In this document: positions 26,088-34,979 of the stretch, piece after piece | Numbering within the stretch: the first letter of the stretch is position 1 | Layout: every line of letters starts with the position of its first letter | Assembly: GCA_030425145.1 (NCBI GenBank) | Contig: JAUHVK010000023.1 | Span: forward strand, 16,880-80,879 | Length of the DNA stretch: 64,000 nucleotides | DNA from: Alphaproteobacteria bacterium | GTDB taxonomy: Bacteria > Pseudomonadota > Alphaproteobacteria > Rhodobacterales > Rhodobacteraceae | Direction of reading: 5' to 3' | Made by a program: the position numbers and the translations under genes | Notes under the pieces: model-generated | What the model saw: only the letters and a program-made list of their open reading frames with translations | Database searches by the model: none | What the model was told of the DNA's origin: nothing

Positions 26088-26172
26088 GCCCCCTTTTCCT
26101 CTCGCGGGGAAATCGAGGTGGAAGAGCAGGCTTCCACCTGATATTTTGGAAGAAAGCCTGCTGGATCACGAT

Positions 26173-26430
26173 ATGTCTCACTCTGTCGCTCAACTTGAGG
26201 TGTTCCCGACCGACCTGCAGATGCGGCGGATCGATCCAGCCTGCAACATGCGGCGGTTTTACCGCATGAGCATTCAGCTCGATCTCTTTGGGGGCGCCAG
26301 CTTGGTGCGCGAATGGGGCCGCATTGGCGCGCGCGGGCAGATGATGATTGAGCAGCATCCAGATGAAGGGCGCGCCGTAACCGCGCTGATGAAACTTGCG
26401 GCGATAAAGAAGCGGCGGGGTTATGCATGA
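26173..26430 (+). CDS. WGR-domain protein
   Basis: 85 residues that consist of a single WGR domain, including RRFYRMSIQLDLFGGASLVREWGRIGARG (in two parts: FYRMSIQLDLFGG and REWGRIGARGQ). WGR domains bind nucleic acid, as in PARP enzymes, and occur as lone small proteins on alphaproteobacterial plasmids. I start at ATG 26173; an in-frame codon 27 bases earlier is possible. The frame overlaps the next open region, and a DUF6429 gene follows 50 bases later, so they may be co-transcribed. Confidence 0.85.
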   Translation: MSHSVAQLEVFPTDLQMRRIDPACNMRRFYRMSIQLDLFGGASLVREWGRIGARGQMMIEQHPDEGRAVTALMKLAAIKKRRGYA

Positions 26431-26480
26431 TGCGCGGCCGCGGTTCGAAAAGCGGGCAGACACAGGAAAACGAGGGGGAG

Positions 26481-26711
26481 ATGGCACTCGACACTGACAA
26501 GATCGATGATGCGGCTCTCGCGATCCTCAGCCTGACGCTGCATTACGGCGATCAGGTCTGGAAGGGAATCGATTGGGCCATCACCAACCGGCTTTTCGAG
26601 AAAGGCCTGATTTTTGATCCCAAAAACAAGGCGAAATCGCTGAGCCTGACCCCAGAAGGGGTCGCGCATGCGCGGGAAATTCTCGCGCGGGAGTTCAGCA
26701 AGGCCGAGTGA
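26481..26711 (+). CDS. DUF6429-family small protein
   Basis: 76 residues: MALDTDKIDDAALAILSLTL, GDQVWKGIDWAITNRLFEKG, then KAKSLSLTPEGVAHAREIL. This is the pattern of the DUF6429 family, a winged-helix-like small protein of unknown role common in proteobacterial mobile elements. The start ATG 26481 follows GAGGGGGAG, a good ribosome site, whereas the earlier in-frame ATG at 26427 lacks one. Confidence 0.8.
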   Translation: MALDTDKIDDAALAILSLTLHYGDQVWKGIDWAITNRLFEKGLIFDPKNKAKSLSLTPEGVAHAREILAREFSKAE

Positions 26712-26847
26712 CGGGCGGCTTTGTGGGACCTTCCAGTTGTTCGCTGCTTCTGCGCCGGAGGCTTGGTGCAATGACCTGAGCGGACATTCCTAGGGTCGTC
26801 ATCATTGTCCTGCGTGCCAGCCACTTGGTGCTGAATTGATCAGAGCT

Positions 26848-28764
26848 TCACTGCGATGGTTGATCGGGCAACGAGAAACCCATCTCAAGTAAAAAACGTG
26901 ACGGCTGCTTATTCCATCCCCGATAGTTGTCGGCATAGGAGAGGCAGAGCCACTCTCGCGCACGCGTGATAGCCACGAAGCAGTTGCGCCGCTCCTCTTC
27001 CATTTCAGCGCTGTTCTCGCCTGCTTTCAGGCTTTGAAAGCTCGGCAAGATGTCCTCCGCCAGTCCGACCACATAAACATGATCGAATTCCTTCCCCTTG
27101 GCGCCGTGGATCGTCATAAGGGTCACGGTATTGCTGCCGACTGGGGCCTCCTTTGAGCGGATGGCCAGTTCCTGAAGAAACTGTTCAAGCGGCGCATCGC
27201 GGCCGATGGTTTTACCGATACTTCTCACAAGATCGGACCAAGCCGCCCGGTCTTCTGCAATGTCACTGGCTTCATCGTCCTGCGCCGGGATCATCGCGAG
27301 GACTGCATCAACAAACTGCCTGAACCGCGCGGGCTCCTTTGCGAAGGTTGCAGCTAGGTCGACGAGAGCGTTGCCATTGACGTCATCTCCAAGCCCGGCT
27401 TTGACCGCTACCGCCCATTCATCGAGCAGGGAGCGTTCGGTCAGTTCGGTGGCGGTAACGATGAGATCGACACGGGCGTCAGTGCCAAACCAACGATTGA
27501 AAGCGCCGGTCAGGATTTCCAGCGCACGTCGATCAAGCGGACGCAGCCCTTGGCGAAGTACGGCAGCGAGCCATAGGAATTGAGGTGATCTGAAATCATC
27601 GCGGCGCTGAGAAATGACCGCGTTGACCTGCTTTTGCGTTAGGGCGGATTGAAGCTTTTCGAGCATGTAGCGCGTGCGGGCCAGTACCGCGACCTCTCCC
27701 CATTGAGCGCGGTCGATTTTGGCGATGCCTTCCGCAATCGACGCGGCTTCCACGTCGTCGGTGGAATAGCGTAGGACGCAGATGTGCTGTTCATCGGGAT
27801 ACTTCAGCGAGGTTTTGCCCGCCTCCAGCGGCTGCTTGGCAGTCGTGCGCTGCAGATTGTGGACCACAAGACGGTTGGCGACAGAAACAATTGCAGGTGG
27901 ACAACGGTAGTTTGTAGGAAGCTGCAATTCCTGCGGGGAAAAGTCGGCCCGGAACCGCTGGATCTGTTGGTAGCTCGCACCGTTCCACTGGTAGATGATC
28001 TGGTCATCGTCGGCAACGGCGAAGACATTCCTGAAATCCTCGCCGGCAAGCGCGCGGATTAGTCGGTACTGCCCGTCGGTAGTGTCCTGAAACTCGTCGA
28101 ACATCCAGTAGGCATAGGTCTTGCGATAGCGTCCAGCAATGCCGGGGAAGGCTGTGACTAGCCGATGAGCTTGGGCGATGAGCGAACCAAAATCTAGGGC
28201 GTTGGCTTGGGTGAGCGCCGCCTCGTAAGCGGCGTATACCTGCTCCACGCGTGAGCCATCAGACGGATCACGAAAGTATCGGGCCGAGCCTGCCGGCTGG
28301 ATGAGCTGCGACTTAAGCTTGTCAATGGTAGACAGCAGCCGAACGTCGTCTGGGCTCAGGCCCGCTTGTTTGATCGCGTCGCGCAGAATTTCCTGACGAT
28401 CTACGTCGAGCGAGTAGATCGCAAAATCAGGGTTGATGCCAATGTGGGAGCCGTGCTGTTGCAGCATCTGCATGCAGAACGAGTGAAAGGTCCCGATGAG
28501 AGCACGGCGCTCCTGTTCAGGTACCAGTGCAGTGACGCGGGCGGACATTTCGTCAGCGGCCTTGTTGGTGAAGGTTAGAGCCAGGACGCGGAACGAACGA
28601 TCCGGCGTGTCGGCGAGCAATTTGGCGACACGTGTTGTCAACACTCGGGTCTTACCGGAGCCGGGGCCGGCGAGAACGAACATCGGGCCATCGCGCCAAG
28701 CGACAGCAACGCTTTGAGCCTCGGTCAGTTCTGACAATGCGACGCTGAGGGAGGAATCGGTCAT
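26848..28764 (-). CDS. gajB: Gabija-type UvrD/Rep helicase (GajB-like)
   Basis: 638-residue superfamily 1A helicase. The Q motif region (LTEAQSVAVAW) and Walker A AGPGSGKT at residues 32-39 are followed by TFTNKAADEMSARV, YWMFDEFQDTTDGQ (motif II), VFAVADDDQIIYQWNGA (motif III), LPTNYRCPP (IV) and VTLMTIHGAKGKEFDHVYV, EERRNCFVAITRARE (V-VI). The start ATG 28764 overlaps the stop of the OLD-family ATPase gene (ATGA). In Gabija the helicase partner senses or unwinds DNA termini and activates the GajA nuclease. It is longer than the 494-residue type protein, with an intact helicase core. Confidence 0.82.
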   Translation of the reverse strand: MTDSSLSVALSELTEAQSVAVAWRDGPMFVLAGPGSGKTRVLTTRVAKLLADTPDRSFRVLALTFTNKAADEMSARVTALVPEQERRALIGTFHSFCMQMLQQHGSHIGINPDFAIYSLDVDRQEILRDAIKQAGLSPDDVRLLSTIDKLKSQLIQPAGSARYFRDPSDGSRVEQVYAAYEAALTQANALDFGSLIAQAHRLVTAFPGIAGRYRKTYAYWMFDEFQDTTDGQYRLIRALAGEDFRNVFAVADDDQIIYQWNGASYQQIQRFRADFSPQELQLPTNYRCPPAIVSVANRLVVHNLQRTTAKQPLEAGKTSLKYPDEQHICVLRYSTDDVEAASIAEGIAKIDRAQWGEVAVLARTRYMLEKLQSALTQKQVNAVISQRRDDFRSPQFLWLAAVLRQGLRPLDRRALEILTGAFNRWFGTDARVDLIVTATELTERSLLDEWAVAVKAGLGDDVNGNALVDLAATFAKEPARFRQFVDAVLAMIPAQDDEASDIAEDRAAWSDLVRSIGKTIGRDAPLEQFLQELAIRSKEAPVGSNTVTLMTIHGAKGKEFDHVYVVGLAEDILPSFQSLKAGENSAEMEEERRNCFVAITRAREWLCLSYADNYRGWNKQPSRFLLEMGFSLPDQPSQ

Positions 28765-30674
28765 GTGAGGCCTCTGAGTGCCAGGATTGCATCGCGGAAC
28801 GGTGCAGGCATGCGCTGAGCCAGCGCCTGGTTCTCGGCGCACTGTTTCGCGAGAACAGCAGCATAGCCACTCTTGTCGTTCTCGAGTGCCGAAATCAACG
28901 TTTCATTGTCAAAGTCCGTCGCCGCTGCATTTCCAAAAGAGACGAGGATCGCTTTTAGTTCGTTTTGCAGACCATCTTCTACGAGCTGCTGCTCAAGAAA
29001 TCCGGCAGGCAAAGAGTAGGTACGTCGTGCGATTTCTGCGGCAGAGAAATTTCTGGCGGTGATCCTGGCGATGTAATCATGCCCTGCGTGGTCTCCGTCT
29101 ACGACGGCAAGCCATGGATAACCCAGCGCTCGTGCAAGTACCGCAAAAATTTCCGGGCTGCCATTATTCTGAAAATCGATGACGGCGACGCCGTGTTCAT
29201 CGAGATCATAGCCCAAGCCTTTGGCGATGCCATGAACAAGTTGGTATTCGGATTGCCCTTCAACGAGAAGCCATCGGCGTGCGAAGAAAATTTCGCCGCG
29301 GATTCGCCGGGCAAATGTCCCGAGTTTCTCCAATTCTGCGTCAGAGATAAACTCCTGCGATGCATCGCATGCTTTTCGCAGTGCAGCGTGGATGCCCTGC
29401 GTGTCGGGGCGTCCGGCATAGGCCACGAGGAGATTGCGATACTGGTTTTCGGGCAACGTGCCGGATAAAACGAGTTCGTTGAGGCTGCGGTCATAGGTGA
29501 TGATTCCGCCAGAGTCGGCGATGATGGCGTCGATCTGAGGAACATGCGGAACGGGCGCGCGGAATTGCCGAGGGAGTGAGCTCACCGTTGTGCCGTTGGC
29601 CTCGACACGGACAACGCGAATATCGCGGAAGGGAACGTGCTGAAGGAAGTACGGCGAATGTGTTGTTACGATCTTCTGGCCTGGCAGTTCACTGATATGA
29701 CGCCAAAGGCTGCGGGCCGCCTGCGGATGAAGATGTGTCTCCGGCTCCTCCAGCGCCAAGACAGCCGTGCTTTCAGGCCGATACAGGTCGCTAAGGATCA
29801 GTTCAACGAATGCTTTGAAGAGGAACATCACAGAAAGGCTCTGCACACCTTGACCGTGCCGCGCCAACGGGAGCCACGGTTTGCCGCCCTCCGTCTGATA
29901 GATGACCTCCGCCTTCGAGAGGATATCCCATGTATTGAGGGGCAACAGCCGTAAGTCAGCTTGACCCGGTGCGTCGGAGGCGGCGACACTACTGATATGG
30001 GAAAGACCGGTGGCAAGATTGGTCAGAAGCGGATCAGCATCGAGTAGGCGTCGATTCAAGAGATCGAAAATACGCTTTGATCTCTGTTCGAGAGGCTCGG
30101 GAATTTGCACCGTCCGAAGCAACTTGCCCCAGAATTGGCTCCTTGAGGAAAATTCGTCTGTGACGTCGCGAAGCGCCTCAAGGTAGAATACAGGCAGAAA
30201 CTGGAAGAATTCCTGGAGATTGACGGCGCGGGCGCCGCGCCCGGCGAGTGGGTTCCTGTCGACGTTCAGGAATTCCCATCGTGGAACGAAACTCTCTTCG
30301 GCCGCGTCCCATGAGCAGCTGACGCGCATGATGATCGACGCACGGCCGGTTACCGGGTCGAGCTGGATGATGTCTTCTAGTTCGCCTTGGAGGTCCTCGG
30401 GCCACTCGTTGGCTACAGCCTCCTGGAGCTCGACCTCGATAACAACTGGATCGCCGACTTTTGGATCTGGCCTGCCGTCGCATAGATGCACATCATATTC
30501 AGTGAATCCGGTTCCGCGCTGTCCCCACCGTCTGGTCAGCGCGATGCGGATCGCTTCCAGTATTGCCGATTTCCCGGCGTTGTTGGTCCCTATAAGGACT
30601 GTAACCGCACCAAACTGAATTTCTGCCTCTTTGATAGAGCGAAAGTTTGATATTTTAAGTCGACTTATTTGCAC
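28761..30674 (-). CDS. gajA: Gabija-type OLD ATPase/TOPRIM nuclease (GajA-like)
   Basis: 637-residue OLD-family protein. ABC-type ATPase: Walker A GTNNAGKS at residues 29-36, signature region in SLSVMFLFKAFVELIL, Walker B VLALEEPETHLHPQAARSL and switch His in VTTHSPYFLQ. C-terminal TOPRIM: Glu in RRWLLVEGQSEYQLV and Asp pair in LAVVDGDHAGHDY. GajA nicks phage DNA when nucleotides are depleted. The start is GTG 30674. It is translationally coupled to the UvrD-like gene. Class 2 OLD nucleases paired with a UvrD-type helicase are what is called Gabija; retron- or PARIS-type OLD proteins lack this partner. Confidence 0.8.
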   Translation of the reverse strand: MQISRLKISNFRSIKEAEIQFGAVTVLIGTNNAGKSAILEAIRIALTRRWGQRGTGFTEYDVHLCDGRPDPKVGDPVVIEVELQEAVANEWPEDLQGELEDIIQLDPVTGRASIIMRVSCSWDAAEESFVPRWEFLNVDRNPLAGRGARAVNLQEFFQFLPVFYLEALRDVTDEFSSRSQFWGKLLRTVQIPEPLEQRSKRIFDLLNRRLLDADPLLTNLATGLSHISSVAASDAPGQADLRLLPLNTWDILSKAEVIYQTEGGKPWLPLARHGQGVQSLSVMFLFKAFVELILSDLYRPESTAVLALEEPETHLHPQAARSLWRHISELPGQKIVTTHSPYFLQHVPFRDIRVVRVEANGTTVSSLPRQFRAPVPHVPQIDAIIADSGGIITYDRSLNELVLSGTLPENQYRNLLVAYAGRPDTQGIHAALRKACDASQEFISDAELEKLGTFARRIRGEIFFARRWLLVEGQSEYQLVHGIAKGLGYDLDEHGVAVIDFQNNGSPEIFAVLARALGYPWLAVVDGDHAGHDYIARITARNFSAAEIARRTYSLPAGFLEQQLVEDGLQNELKAILVSFGNAAATDFDNETLISALENDKSGYAAVLAKQCAENQALAQRMPAPFRDAILALRGLT

Positions 30675-31191
30675 TATTGAACATCCCTTACGCCCTTGGC
30701 CAACGATACCGAGAGAACGGCGCTTTGCACAGCTTGAACCGCACGCATCCGCCGACGGCGGCAGCCGTGTCTTACGGATCGGGTGGTTTTCCGTTCCGCA
30801 AGAGTTGGGTGTCCGCTTTCAGGTATATCGCCGGGCGGCACCGACAGGGTTCGGATGTCGGCTATGGGCCGAACACAATACTGCACCTGCGAAATAGGCT
30901 TCCATGCTGCGATGTGCGTGACTGTGATGGTGAAGGTTTCGACATGGGCAAGCCCCGCAAGCGGGGTCGGGCTGCTGAGGCTCCGCCCTGAATTCCGACC
31001 TTGCTGTCTTCCTGTGCCAATACGTCTTGGTCTGTCTCATCCTGAGCCACCCCAAGCCGTTTGTCACATGGTCGCCATCACGATCCGCTTTCAGCTCTGA
31101 CGGGTCTGCATCCCTCTTGCAAGGCGGACGCTGCCGCCAGGCGAAGCCGAGGGGCTCTAGTGTTCGCCACTTGGCATATGATTCCGAAGGG
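30675..31191. other. Intergenic region without recognisable gene
   Basis: 517 bases upstream of the Gabija pair. Open frames on either strand show no family resemblance and no good ribosome sites. A short palindrome CCCCGCAAGCGGGG lies at about 30953-30968. The sequence TTCGGATGTCGGCTATGGGC near 30850 recalls degenerate intergenic repeat units that I associate with roseobacter genomes; this is an impression only. Confidence 0.4.
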
Positions 31192-31461
31192 CTATGCGTC
31201 TGGTTTCTGGTCGAAAAGAATAACATGCGCGCCTTCTTCACTGTCAGGGTTGCCTACCAGCACGAACGGCATATCCGACCCGTACTTCTCGTAGAGACAG
31301 CGGTATTTCATCTCGCCGCTGAGCGGATCGCGCACTTGGTCATAGCGAAAGCTGTGCTGAACGCCGTCTTCGATCCAGGCCTTGACGCCATCGGGGGTCA
31401 CCAGTGCAAGCGGCGCGCCGTCCAGCAAGATTGTCTCGCCAACGTTGAAAATCTCTTTCAT
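31192..31461 (-). CDS. Unknown small protein
   Basis: 89 residues starting MKEIFNVGETILLDGAPLAL, beta-rich and acidic (FRYDQVRDPLSGEMKYRCLY; MPFVLVGNPDSEEGAHVILF). No membrane segment or known motif. An AGGAG site lies upstream of ATG 31461. It is downstream of another small minus-strand gene (31621-31800) with a 159-base gap. I have no functional assignment. Confidence 0.6.
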   Translation of the reverse strand: MKEIFNVGETILLDGAPLALVTPDGVKAWIEDGVQHSFRYDQVRDPLSGEMKYRCLYEKYGSDMPFVLVGNPDSEEGAHVILFDQKPDA

Positions 31462-31620
31462 CTCATGGGTCTCCTATCGGTCTTCTTTGGCAGCGTTACA
31501 AACCGTCGTCGCCTTTGCAACGATCTCTGCCCCGCGTGTTCCCTCTCTCGGTGTCATTGGCCCGGATCACAATCGTGTCCTGCTCCGGTCGCTTGCGAGC
31601 ATTTTAGGGCTGGAGGCGGT

Positions 31621-31800
31621 CTATCCCGCGTCCTCATAGGGCTCGTACCTCAGGTTCGCGCCGTCCGCCTGATCAAAGTCATCGGACCATCTGGTACGGC
31701 GCATGCCGCAGCTCCATTGGAATACGACGCCGACCTCGACGTCTTCACCGTTTACCGTCGTCCAAATGACTTCGACGGGGTATCCCGCATACTTCTTCAT
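31621..31800 (-). CDS. Very small unknown protein
   Basis: 59-residue frame with a good ribosome site (GTCAGGAGAAGAGC before ATG 31800). It reads MKKYAGYPVEVIWTTVNGED, then a Trp/Arg-rich centre (FQWSCGMRRTRWSDDF) and an acidic end (RYEPYEDAG). The composition looks like a genuine protein rather than chance, but I know no family. It probably starts a minus-strand transcript that continues into the 89-residue gene at 31192. Confidence 0.5.
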   Translation of the reverse strand: MKKYAGYPVEVIWTTVNGEDVEVGVVFQWSCGMRRTRWSDDFDQADGANLRYEPYEDAG

Positions 31801-31843
31801 GCTCTTCTCCTGACCTCCATTTGGTCGGAGCCGCAGTAATCAG

Positions 31844-32323
31844 GTGGCAGGTATCTGCCTATCCCTATATATGCTTGGCCAACACAAAACGGAGTTTAGT
31901 AACTTGCTTTACAGGCCTCTACATATTGCGCTCTTTCTGGGCGCGGCTTCATCGGCTGTCGCTGCCGAGTGGGAGATCGGCTTGTCGCGAGGTCTGGAGA
32001 CCTATGCTGCGACTGCAAACGACGGGACCTTGCTCTTAGTTTGCGATCCTGACCGTGTCTACAACCCAAACGAGAGCCATGCGTACTTTTTGTCGCGTCA
32101 CAGCGATGACAAAGCGCCACAACGCATTGTCTTTCTCGCGGCGACCGGAGAGCAGGCTGCCTTTTCAGTGCAGGACGGGATCGCAACGCAACGGGATGCT
32201 GATCATGCCGAATGGGCACAGCTCATCGATATGATCGAGGCGGGCGGTCAGATTGCTGTCGTGACCGCACGCGATGCCTTTACGCTGGATCAGGACGCGC
32301 TGCCCGGGCTTCGATGTCGCTGA
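31844..32323 (+). CDS. Unknown exported protein
   Basis: Up to 159 residues. A clear signal peptide, YRPLHIALFLGAASSAVAA, is cut before EWEIGLS; the mature part is about 118 residues and beta-rich (TLLLVCDPDRVYNPNESHA; APQRIVFLAATGEQAAF). The signal peptide begins near codon 21, so the actual start may be TTG 31904, preceded by GGAG, instead of the first ATG 31844. The 3' end overlaps the convergent VirC2-like gene by 44 bases. Possibly a plasmid-encoded periplasmic accessory of conjugation, but nothing in the sequence proves this. Confidence 0.6.
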   Translation: MAGICLSLYMLGQHKTEFSNLLYRPLHIALFLGAASSAVAAEWEIGLSRGLETYAATANDGTLLLVCDPDRVYNPNESHAYFLSRHSDDKAPQRIVFLAATGEQAAFSVQDGIATQRDADHAEWAQLIDMIEAGGQIAVVTARDAFTLDQDALPGLRCR

Positions 32324-32969
32324 TCTTTTGAGCGAGCTCTTCGATCTCGGAGTGCAGCAGCGCCTTACCGAAGGCGGATAACAGCAGCGTCACCCCATAG
32401 ACGTTGAGCGGGTCATCAATGCTTGTCTGCAACGCCGCCATATGGGCGGCGTCGAGCCTGATCATCGATTTCATGAAGGGGGCACCAGTGCCTTTGGACT
32501 CGGCCAGGCGTGGTCGTGCAGCGGAGGCAACCTCATGCCAGGTCGCGGTGTCGCGCAGGTTTTGCATGCGGGCGCGAACCGCTTTGATCAAGGCACGCCG
32601 AACGTAGTCCGGATCAAGGCCAGATCGTTCTGCCAGCGCCTCAATCCGTGCCTGATCCTCAGCTCCGATGCGCACGTAATAGGTTCGAGACTGCCCTTCG
32701 GTGCGAGTGCTGCAAGCATCATCCGCCACCGGCTGGGTGGATACCCCCGAGTTGATGCGCGCCGTTTCAGCCGCGGCTGCCTTTTCCCCTTTCCGGGGTT
32801 CATTCTTGACCACTGATTTTACCGCTGGGCCTTCTGTCGCGACCGCTTCCGCCGTACTCTGATCGAACGCGGCATATTTCGTGGTGCTCGTGGCGAACTG
32901 CCGCGATCGCGCCAGCCTGTCTTCGTTCGAGACAGCGGTCCCGGACCGGCTTGGAATCTTCCTAGCCAT
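32280..32969 (-). CDS. VirC2-like ribbon-helix-helix protein
   Basis: 229 residues. A variable, charged N-terminal half (MARKIPSRSG...) is followed by a ribbon-helix-helix-like segment (RTYYVRIGAEDQARIEALAE, then DYVRRALIKAVRARM) and a second similar helical unit (KSMIRLDAAHMAALQTSIDD). This matches the double RHH build of VirC2, which with VirC1 binds near the transfer origin and promotes relaxosome formation. Supporting context is the overlapping VirC1/ParA-like gene directly upstream and the relaxase genes nearby. Start ATG 32969. The sequence similarity is weak by eye, so this is a structural and contextual call. Confidence 0.55.
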   Translation of the reverse strand: MARKIPSRSGTAVSNEDRLARSRQFATSTTKYAAFDQSTAEAVATEGPAVKSVVKNEPRKGEKAAAAETARINSGVSTQPVADDACSTRTEGQSRTYYVRIGAEDQARIEALAERSGLDPDYVRRALIKAVRARMQNLRDTATWHEVASAARPRLAESKGTGAPFMKSMIRLDAAHMAALQTSIDDPLNVYGVTLLLSAFGKALLHSEIEELAQKISDIEARAARPDPA

Positions 32970-33753
32970 TGGCGGAGTCCACCATGGCCTCGATGTCGCA
33001 AAGGACATCGCCGCACAGTGTCAGGGCTGAGGAAAGATGCCCCGCCTGCAACCGATGACGAAGATCCTGTTCATAAATGTCCCGCACGTATCCCAGCGGT
33101 CCGGTCAACGGCATGCGCTGGATCGCGGCGAGATGGGGCACCGGCGTTGGTAGGAGCGGCAGGGTTGAAATCACCTCGAAGACCTCAAGGTCCTGCCGGT
33201 GAACCCTGCGTCTTGCCGCATCACGCTCAAAGTCATCGCCTGCGGTCACGAAATCGATCGCGCGTTTGTCCGCGTTCATCAATACCGCGGAAAACAGCGG
33301 GGCGGGGTCATCCGGTCCGAGGGTCTCGATCATGCGCATTACCCATGTCAGGGTTTTCAGGGCCGCCACGAAATCCGATTGTACCGGCACGGCCGGCACC
33401 AGGATCATGTCGCAGGCCAGCGCCAGTGTTTCGGTGTCGGGGTGCTCGCCGGGGCGGGTGTCGATCAGAACCAGTTCCACACCTTCAGCCTCAAAGCCGT
33501 CCAACGCGTGGTAAAGGCCTTCAACGGTCTCGGGGGCATCGGCCACGGTCAAGCCTGTGGGCCATGGAAGGCGTGGCAGATCACCGAAGTCGGCGCGCGC
33601 GCTTTTAGATTCCCATTCGAGGATCTGCTTGTCAGCATCCGCATCCATGACATGCACACGGCGGCCGCGTGCGAGCATGGCGGACGCAAGCATCTGTATG
33701 AGAGTTGTCTTTCCCGATCCGCCCTTCGCGGAGATGGCCGTCACAACAAGCAT
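32962..33753 (-). CDS. ParA/VirC1-family ATPase
   Basis: 263-residue deviant-Walker ATPase: MLVVTAISAKGGSGKTTLIQ at the start (KGGSGKTT), MDADADKQILEW for A', LVLIDTRPGEHPDT for Walker B. The DADxxxxLxxW stretch and the linked RHH gene resemble Agrobacterium VirC1 more than plasmid-partition ParA; no parB-like gene or repAB genes are nearby. VirC1 recruits the relaxosome to the cell pole and the coupling protein. The start ATG 33753 excludes a 28-codon open extension. The promoter should lie in the 33754-33800 stretch with its inverted repeat. Confidence 0.75.
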   Translation of the reverse strand: MLVVTAISAKGGSGKTTLIQMLASAMLARGRRVHVMDADADKQILEWESKSARADFGDLPRLPWPTGLTVADAPETVEGLYHALDGFEAEGVELVLIDTRPGEHPDTETLALACDMILVPAVPVQSDFVAALKTLTWVMRMIETLGPDDPAPLFSAVLMNADKRAIDFVTAGDDFERDAARRRVHRQDLEVFEVISTLPLLPTPVPHLAAIQRMPLTGPLGYVRDIYEQDLRHRLQAGHLSSALTLCGDVLCDIEAMVDSANG

Positions 33754-34430
33754 TCCTCGACTCCATAACGTATATCTTGCGCCGTTATGGCGATGCCTCG
33801 GGATGGCGTCCAGACCTTGCGCGATACAGGCGTTCAACCTTTGGGTCCGACAGATGTGCAGCTGCTGTGGCGATGTGCTGTTTTGGCGATCATCTGTGTA
33901 CGCCTTCGGTCAATCGGTCAGCAGGTCACTCACGCCGACCCTCATTGCAGCGTCCATTCATTTCGCCATCGCGTCGTTGTGACAATTTCCCAATGCTGCC
34001 ATCAGCCTTCGAGGTGTCGGGTCACCTGACCATCGACTATCCGTATCAGCGCCGAGGTAATACGCACGGTGCTGCGCAGGCGTTCCAATCCCACAAGGTC
34101 TTCTTCTCCTTCCGGGAAAACCCCTTTGAGCATTCAACGCCAATGAAGGGATATCGTGTCGGCTGCGCCGACGTCATTCCCGCGCCTGTTCAGGATCCGG
34201 GCCTACGTCCCGGATCGCGGCGCGGGGGAGGCGGTGTCCCTTCGGTCTGTTCGTTGTCGCGTGGGGTTTACAGCATGCATGGCCAAGGCCCTGCCTGCTG
34301 ATCACCGAAGGTGCGACAACGGATCGAAGGGACGTTGACAGGAACGGTATTGTGTATGACAAAACTTGTACGGCGACTCGTTAGAGTTTTCGTGTTTACA
34401 AAAACTATCTAATGATAAATCTTGCCGCCT
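33754..34430. other. Candidate origin of transfer region
   Basis: 677 bases between divergent virC-like and mobC-virD2 genes, where oriT is normally found. An inverted repeat CCATAACG (33763-33770) / CGTTATGG (33783-33790) encloses TATATCTTGCGC, which resembles the cut sequences of RP4 (TATCCTG/C) and Ti borders (TATATCCTG/C). A second AAATCTTGCCGCC lies at 34418-34430, and AAAACT/AGTTTT repeats occur at 34358-34410. No gene is convincing in this region. Confidence 0.5.
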
Positions 34431-34979
34431 ATGTCCAAACGCCTCTCCACCATAGCCCGACAAGAGGTTCTCCGGCTCGCTGCTCAAGGGCTTGGCGATG
34501 GGGAGATCGCCGTGCGTGTTGGCTGCTCCCGGCCCACTGTCGCCCGCGTGCGGGCGCGCGGTGTGGTGACGGATCGAACCACAAAGGGCCGCGTGCTGCA
34601 GGTTCGGGTGTCCGCCCGTGAGGCTGAAGCATTCGAGGCGCTTGTGGCTGAGACGGGCATGACCACGTCGGGTTTGCTCCGGCACATGATCCGTCTGTCA
34701 TCCGGCATTGTCGCGTTTCGCCGGGACGAGGTCACGGCGCTCAAGGCGTCGGCCAATCAGCTCAATGCCTTGGCGCGCAATCTTGTGCAGATGCTGAAGC
34801 TTGCCCATGCGGGCAAGCTGCGGTGGAACGCGCGCGACGCGGCAATGGTCGGTCGGCTTGCGGACCGGGCCGAAGAGGTTGCTCGGGCCGTGCAGGCTTT
34901 GCGCGCGGCCTCGCTGCGCGGGTCCTTCGTCCGGGTGTCCGATCTTCGGGACGTTGGGGAGGGGCAGCGCGATGGCTGA
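34431..34979 (+). CDS. MobC/VirD1-like relaxosome accessory protein
   Basis: 182 residues. An N-terminal resolvase-like helix-turn-helix (EVLRLAAQGLGDGEIAVRVG, then CSRPTVARVRARG) precedes a MobC-type ribbon-helix-helix (RVLQVRVSAREAEAFEALVA; MTTSGLLRHMIRLSSG) and the helix ANQLNALARNLVQMLKLAHA seen in MobC proteins. It would bind oriT and help the relaxase open the strand. Start ATG 34431; a TTG 9 bases upstream is possible. It overlaps the relaxase start by eight bases (ATGGCTGA). Confidence 0.78.
   Translation: MSKRLSTIARQEVLRLAAQGLGDGEIAVRVGCSRPTVARVRARGVVTDRTTKGRVLQVRVSAREAEAFEALVAETGMTTSGLLRHMIRLSSGIVAFRRDEVTALKASANQLNALARNLVQMLKLAHAGKLRWNARDAAMVGRLADRAEEVARAVQALRAASLRGSFVRVSDLRDVGEGQRDG

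Noticed and set aside
32962..33753. Plasmid partition ParA
   Set aside because: Kept only as an alternative: no parB or parS-like repeat array is nearby, and the adjacent RHH gene and oriT context favour VirC1.
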